DNA from: an uncultured Collinsella sp.
Lineage (GTDB): Bacteria; Actinomycetota; Coriobacteriia; Coriobacteriales; Coriobacteriaceae
Length of the DNA: 7,875 nucleotides
Direction of reading: 5' to 3'
NCBI GenBank assembly: GCA_959599615.1
Contig: CAUGKA010000090.1
Coordinates: 1-7,875 of the forward strand
Positions 6,339 through 7,875 of the stretch are shown here, one piece after another. Position 1 is the stretch's first letter, and each line of letters starts with the position of its first letter. The position numbers were made by a program, and so were the translations under genes. A model generated the notes under the pieces. That model did not search any database and had not been told where the DNA came from. It worked only from the letters and a program-made list of their open reading frames with translations.

Positions 6339-7374
6339 TTCCGCCGACCTCGCTTCGTGCGAGTCTGCAGATATTAAACGACGCATCCTCGAGCTCATCG
6401 AGGATGCGTCCTCCATTGCGATCTCGGGTCACACCTCTCCCGACGGCGATGCCCTGGGCTCCGTGTTGGGCTTGGGCCTTTCGCTTATGAAAGTGTTCCC
6501 CGACAAGGACGTCGCCCTGCTGTTGGCAGACGACGATCCCGTTCCGCGCATCTACCGTTTTATGGAGGGCGCCGATCTGCTGGTGCCGGCATCTACCTAC
6601 ACCGGCAACCCGGACCTGTTCATTTCGGTAGACGTGCCGGTCATCGAGCGCCTCAATAATTCCGCCGAGGTACTTCGCCGTTCGGCCCACGTGGCGTGCT
6701 TTGACCATCACCCGGCGCGCGAGGAGTTTGCCGAGGTCAGCCTTAGGTGTGTCAATGCCGCTGCTTGCGCCATGATTATCGATCGCTTTTTGGCCGATTG
6801 CGGCATTACTGCAAGCGATAGCATCGCCACCTGTCTGCTGTGCGGCCTGGTCACCGATACCGGTCGTTTTCAGTATCAGAACGCCGACGCTGCCGCGTTT
6901 CATGCCGCCTCGCGTCTGGTGGCGCACGGTGCCGATCCGGCGCGCGTCGCGCTCGAGGTCTACCAGAGCATGCGTGTCGAGTTCTTGCACCTTAAGTCCA
7001 TCGTCATGGGTCGCATCAAAACGGTCGCGCACGGGCGCGTGGCGTATAGCTATGCGTACGAAAGTGACCTTAAGGAATGTGGCGTCACCTCGGATGAGTG
7101 CGACGGCCTGGTCGATGTGGTGCGCTCGGTGATGGGTGTCGAGGTCTGCCTGTTCCTTAAGGGCATCGAGGGCGATACTAAGGTGCGCGGCAACCTGCGC
7201 TCCAAGGGCGATCTTGATGTTTCCGAGATTGCGGCCAACTTTGGCGGAGGTGGGCACCACGCTGCCGCCGGCTTTACCAACGCCGGAACGATTTCCGAGA
7301 CGCTCACCGCGGCACTTCCCATGCTAGCCGAGCTGGTAGGGGAGGATCCCGCTTCGGTGACCGTCGAGCTCTAA
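6331..7374 (+). CDS. nrnA: NrnA-type DHH/DHHA1 phosphoesterase (oligoribonuclease / pAp phosphatase)
   Basis: Proteins of this family degrade nanoRNAs of a few nucleotides and dephosphorylate 3'-phosphoadenosine 5'-phosphate; the mycobacterial relative also acts on cyclic dinucleotides or their products. The protein has 347 residues. The DHH domain has all expected metal ligands: His34, Asp38 and Asp40 in SGHTSPDGDALGS, Asp101 in SVDVP, Asp125-His126-His127 in FDHH, and Asp176 in TDTGRF. The C-terminal DHHA1 domain holds GGGGHHAAAGF (305-315), which binds substrate. The residue three after DHH, often Asn in relatives (DHHxxN), is Arg here. The ATG at 6331 overlaps the rbfA end by 8 bases, and AGGAGG (6316-6321) lies 9 bases upstream inside rbfA, so translation is probably coupled. 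A DHH gene between rbfA and truB is a familiar arrangement. The start of the coding sequence contains a strong inverted repeat. Substrate preference cannot be read from sequence. Confidence 0.93.
   Translation: MTNSADLASCESADIKRRILELIEDASSIAISGHTSPDGDALGSVLGLGLSLMKVFPDKDVALLLADDDPVPRIYRFMEGADLLVPASTYTGNPDLFISVDVPVIERLNNSAEVLRRSAHVACFDHHPAREEFAEVSLRCVNAAACAMIIDRFLADCGITASDSIATCLLCGLVTDTGRFQYQNADAAAFHAASRLVAHGADPARVALEVYQSMRVEFLHLKSIVMGRIKTVAHGRVAYSYAYESDLKECGVTSDECDGLVDVVRSVMGVEVCLFLKGIEGDTKVRGNLRSKGDLDVSEIAANFGGGGHHAAAGFTNAGTISETLTAALPMLAELVGEDPASVTVEL
6380..6410 (+). repeat. Perfect 13-bp inverted repeat inside nrnA
   Basis: GACGCATCCTCGA (6380-6392) and TCGAGGATGCGTC (6398-6410) are exact reverse complements around a 5-base loop GCTCA. 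The repeat lies 49 bases after the nrnA start codon, in the codons for R-R-I-L-E-L-I-E-D-A-S. No T-run follows. It would form a very stable mRNA hairpin; a role in RNA stability, processing or translation is inference. Confidence 0.8.
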
Positions 7375-7389
7375 CTTTTTGGATGGTAC

Positions 7390-7875
7390 ATGGCTCGTCG
7401 TACACCTTCTCAACTCAATATGCTGCTCGCCGTCGATAAGCCGGTGGGCTGCACGTCCCACGACGTCGTTTCGCAATGCCGACGTGCTCTCCATGAGCGA
7501 CGCGTCGGTCATGCCGGAACGCTCGATCCCATGGCATCGGGTGTCATGGTGGTGGGCGTGGGTCAGGCAACGCGTCTGCTGGGCATGCTCACGCTCGATA
7601 CCAAAAGCTACGTCGCCGATATCTCGTTTGGCGTTGAGACCAATACCGATGATGCGGAAGGTGAGGCCGTCCGCACGGCGCCCATTGCCGCCGACTTGCG
7701 CGATCCGGCCTATGCCCGCGAGCGCCTGTGCGCCATGCTGGGCCCGCAGATGCAGGTACCGCCGGCGTTTTCGGCCATTTCGGTCAACGGCGTGCGCGCC
7801 TATAAGTCTGCGCGCGAGGGCAATGCCGTTGAGTTGCCCCCGCGTCCGATCGAGGTGTACTCCGCAGACCTGATT
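7390..7875 (+). CDS. truB: tRNA pseudouridine-55 synthase TruB, N-terminal part (partial)
   Basis: TruB converts U55 in the T-loop of tRNAs to pseudouridine. The window holds the first 162 codons; the frame is open to the end, so the gene is cut by the window edge, not broken. The N-terminus has LLAVDKPVGCTSHDVV (12-27), followed by the catalytic signature VGHAGTLDPMASGV (39-52) with the nucleophile Asp46. Next come the family segments QATRLLG, KSYVADISFGVETNTDDAEGE and Q-VPPAFSAISVNGVRAYKSAREG, the last being the VPP-(A/P)-SA-KV/I-G-RAY element of TruB. The ATG at 7390 is 15 bases after the nrnA stop. Its ribosome binding site is weak (GGATGG at 7381-7386, only 3 bases away), so it may depend on coupling with nrnA. 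A Met at residue 11 (7420) is a less likely start because conserved sequence begins directly after it and no ribosome binding site precedes it. Confidence 0.95.
   Translation, partial: MARRTPSQLNMLLAVDKPVGCTSHDVVSQCRRALHERRVGHAGTLDPMASGVMVVGVGQATRLLGMLTLDTKSYVADISFGVETNTDDAEGEAVRTAPIAADLRDPAYARERLCAMLGPQMQVPPAFSAISVNGVRAYKSAREGNAVELPPRPIEVYSADLI

Noticed and set aside
6235..7260. A 341-codon minus-strand frame opposite nrnA
   Set aside because: In register with nrnA, which has full DHH motifs; the antisense product shows no recognisable motif.
7460..7469. 10-base palindrome ACGACGTCGT in truB
   Set aside because: Short, inside conserved coding sequence (S-H-D-V-V), and expected at this frequency in GC-rich DNA.
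7379..7873. A 164-codon plus-strand frame overlapping truB
   Set aside because: It is a frame-shifted shadow; the true frame from 7390 has the TruB catalytic motif and runs off the window end.

Overview
The window is a GC-rich chromosomal segment holding a conserved translation/transcription gene cluster. I think it comes from the Coriobacteriia (Actinomycetota), probably close to Collinsella. The basis is strong use of C/G-ending codons, the order rimP-nusA-infB-rbfA-DHH phosphoesterase-truB, the style of the NusA and IF2 proteins, and a lineage-specific lipoprotein. The phylum-level assignment is fairly secure; the genus is a guess.

Layout. Positions 1-319 are the 3' end of leuS (+), closed by a 14-bp hairpin terminator at 349-390. 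A convergent gene (424-996, -) encodes a small lipoprotein of unknown function. A divergent gap of about 370 bases follows; its right end holds an extended -10 promoter (1260-1288) and a strong terminator-like hairpin with a U-run (1314-1346), both ahead of rimP. From 1367 to the window end all genes are on + and tightly packed: rimP, nusA (1-base gap), infB (91-base gap with two hairpins), rbfA (11-base gap), an NrnA-type DHH/DHHA1 phosphoesterase (8-base overlap with rbfA), and truB (15-base gap), which is cut by the window end.

The genes fit one theme. RimP and RbfA mature the 30S subunit, IF2 starts translation, NusA controls RNA polymerase pausing and termination, NrnA clears nanoRNA/pAp, and TruB makes tRNA pseudouridine-55. 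The leader hairpin suggests termination control of the operon, possibly NusA feedback as known in Bacillus subtilis.

Most of the window is ordinary core genome. The points worth a second look are: the leader attenuator-like hairpin; a Cys/His tail on NusA; the absence of ylxR and the L7Ae-like gene between nusA and infB; an IF2 C2 domain lacking both usually conserved cysteines of the fMet-tRNA binding region; and a perfect 13-bp inverted repeat inside the start of the nrnA coding sequence. I see no mobile element, CRISPR array, tRNA or rRNA, and no clear new multi-gene system.
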